From Polaromonas sp. (GTDB lineage: Bacteria > Pseudomonadota > Gammaproteobacteria > Burkholderiales > Burkholderiaceae_C), in assembly GCF_016185115.1 (NCBI RefSeq), contig NZ_JACPOF010000015.1, forward strand, positions 1 to 64,000: a stretch of 64,000 nucleotides of DNA. Direction: 5' to 3'. The translations under genes were made by a program, and so were the position numbers. The stretch's first letter is position 1; every line of letters begins with the position of its first letter. Positions 63,561-64,000 of the stretch are shown here, one piece after another. Below the pieces are notes generated by a model. That model was not told the origin of the DNA. It did not search any database and saw only the letters and a list, made by a program, of their open reading frames with translations.

Positions 63561-64000
63561 ATGCCCATCTACAACCCACCGCTTCGCGACATGCAATTTG
63601 TCATGCACGAGGTGTTCAAGGTCACCGATGAATTCAAGGCCATGCCAAAGCATGCCGACGTTGACGTCGACACCATCAATGCGGTGCTTGAGGAAGCCGG
63701 CAAGTTCGCCTCGCAGGTCACTTTTCCGCTGAACATCAGTGGTGATGAAGAGGGCTGCAAGCTGGACAAGACCACGCATGAAGTCACACCACCCACGGGT
63801 TTCAAGGACGCCTACAAACAGTATGTTGAAGGCGGCTGGGCCGCACTGAGCTGCGACCCGGAATATGGCGGCCAGGGCCTGCCTTTTGTGATGAACCAGT
63901 GCCTCTACGAAATGCTGAACTCGGCCAACCAGGCCTGGACCATGTACCCAGGCCTCTCGCATGGTGCTTACGAAGCCCTGCATGCGCACGGCACGGACGA
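63561..64000 (+). CDS. Acyl-CoA dehydrogenase, N-terminal part (runs off the window)
   Basis: From ATG 63561 with AAGGAG upstream, the frame is open to the window edge (146 codons). MPIYNPPLRDMQFVMHEVF is the start of the AcylCoA_DH_N domain of the large acyl-CoA dehydrogenases (DmdC/AcdA type). GGWAALSCDPEYGGQGLP is the beginning of the FAD/substrate-binding domain. The catalytic glutamate lies beyond the window. It begins 7 bases after the TetR gene, an operon-like arrangement. Confidence 0.9.
   Translation, partial: MPIYNPPLRDMQFVMHEVFKVTDEFKAMPKHADVDVDTINAVLEEAGKFASQVTFPLNISGDEEGCKLDKTTHEVTPPTGFKDAYKQYVEGGWAALSCDPEYGGQGLPFVMNQCLYEMLNSANQAWTMYPGLSHGAYEALHAHGTD

Overview
The window looks like a stretch of a Burkholderiales chromosome, probably Comamonadaceae. 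This rests on the right-flank gene set (argB, an OmpR/TctE-type two-component pair, slmA, a TetR regulator next to an acyl-CoA dehydrogenase), on Bordetella-like wlb genes at the left, and on an intergenic AT-rich repeat around 34.17-34.24 kb that resembles dispersed repeats I remember from that family. Nearly every gene is on the + strand and many overlap by 1-8 bases, so most of the window reads as a few long operons. It is a very large O-antigen or capsule biosynthesis locus of about 57 kb, inserted next to housekeeping genes.

Layout. 0-0.14 kb: end of an IS3-family element. 0.37-7.3 kb: wlbA/wlbB/wlbC (UDP-2,3-diacetamido-uronic acid route), an SDR epimerase, a DegT aminotransferase and a first asnB-type amidotransferase. 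7.3-15.0 kb: a more A+T-rich, tightly coupled set of methyltransferases, a metallophosphoesterase, an ATP-grasp ligase, two NodB-like deacetylases, a hexapeptide acyltransferase and a Rossmann-like protein of unknown role. 15.3-19.6 kb: a TylF-type methyltransferase, then E1-alpha and E1-beta of a 2-oxo-acid dehydrogenase, then a protein joining a lipoyl domain and a probable E1/E3-binding domain to a left-handed beta-helix acyltransferase. This is the most unusual part of the window. 19.7-31.5 kb: glycosyltransferase, two Gfo/Idh oxidoreductases and a nonulosonate (legionaminic/neuraminic type) module: 4,6-dehydratase, SQD1-like SDR, NeuB, NeuC, 2-hydroxyacid dehydrogenase, methyltransferase, CMP-sugar synthetase and a capsule-type glycosyltransferase. 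31.5-45 kb: CDP-hexose genes (rfbF, then 6.8 kb later rfbG, an RmlC-like epimerase, a C-methyltransferase and a reductase). Between and after them lie glycosyltransferases, an ABC flippase-like exporter, a Wzx-like flippase and a hexapeptide acetyltransferase. 45-57.5 kb: further glycosyltransferases, an FkbM methyltransferase, a second large membrane protein paralogous to one at 34.5 kb, a second asnB, tviC and tviB (UDP-GalNAcA supply) and a WbpV-like reductase. 57.6-64 kb: housekeeping flank.

How the genes work together (inference). The locus can supply amidated and diacetamido uronic acids, a nonulosonate and a C-methylated CDP-6-deoxyhexose. It decorates them with methyl groups (seven methyltransferase genes) and acyl groups (four hexapeptide-type transferases). 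It assembles them with about seven glycosyltransferases and has two possible lipid-linked oligosaccharide flippases. No initiating phosphoglycosyltransferase, Wzz or recognisable Wzy is visible. The two paralogous multi-membrane-span proteins are the best polymerase or ligase candidates. No tRNA, rRNA or CRISPR array was seen.
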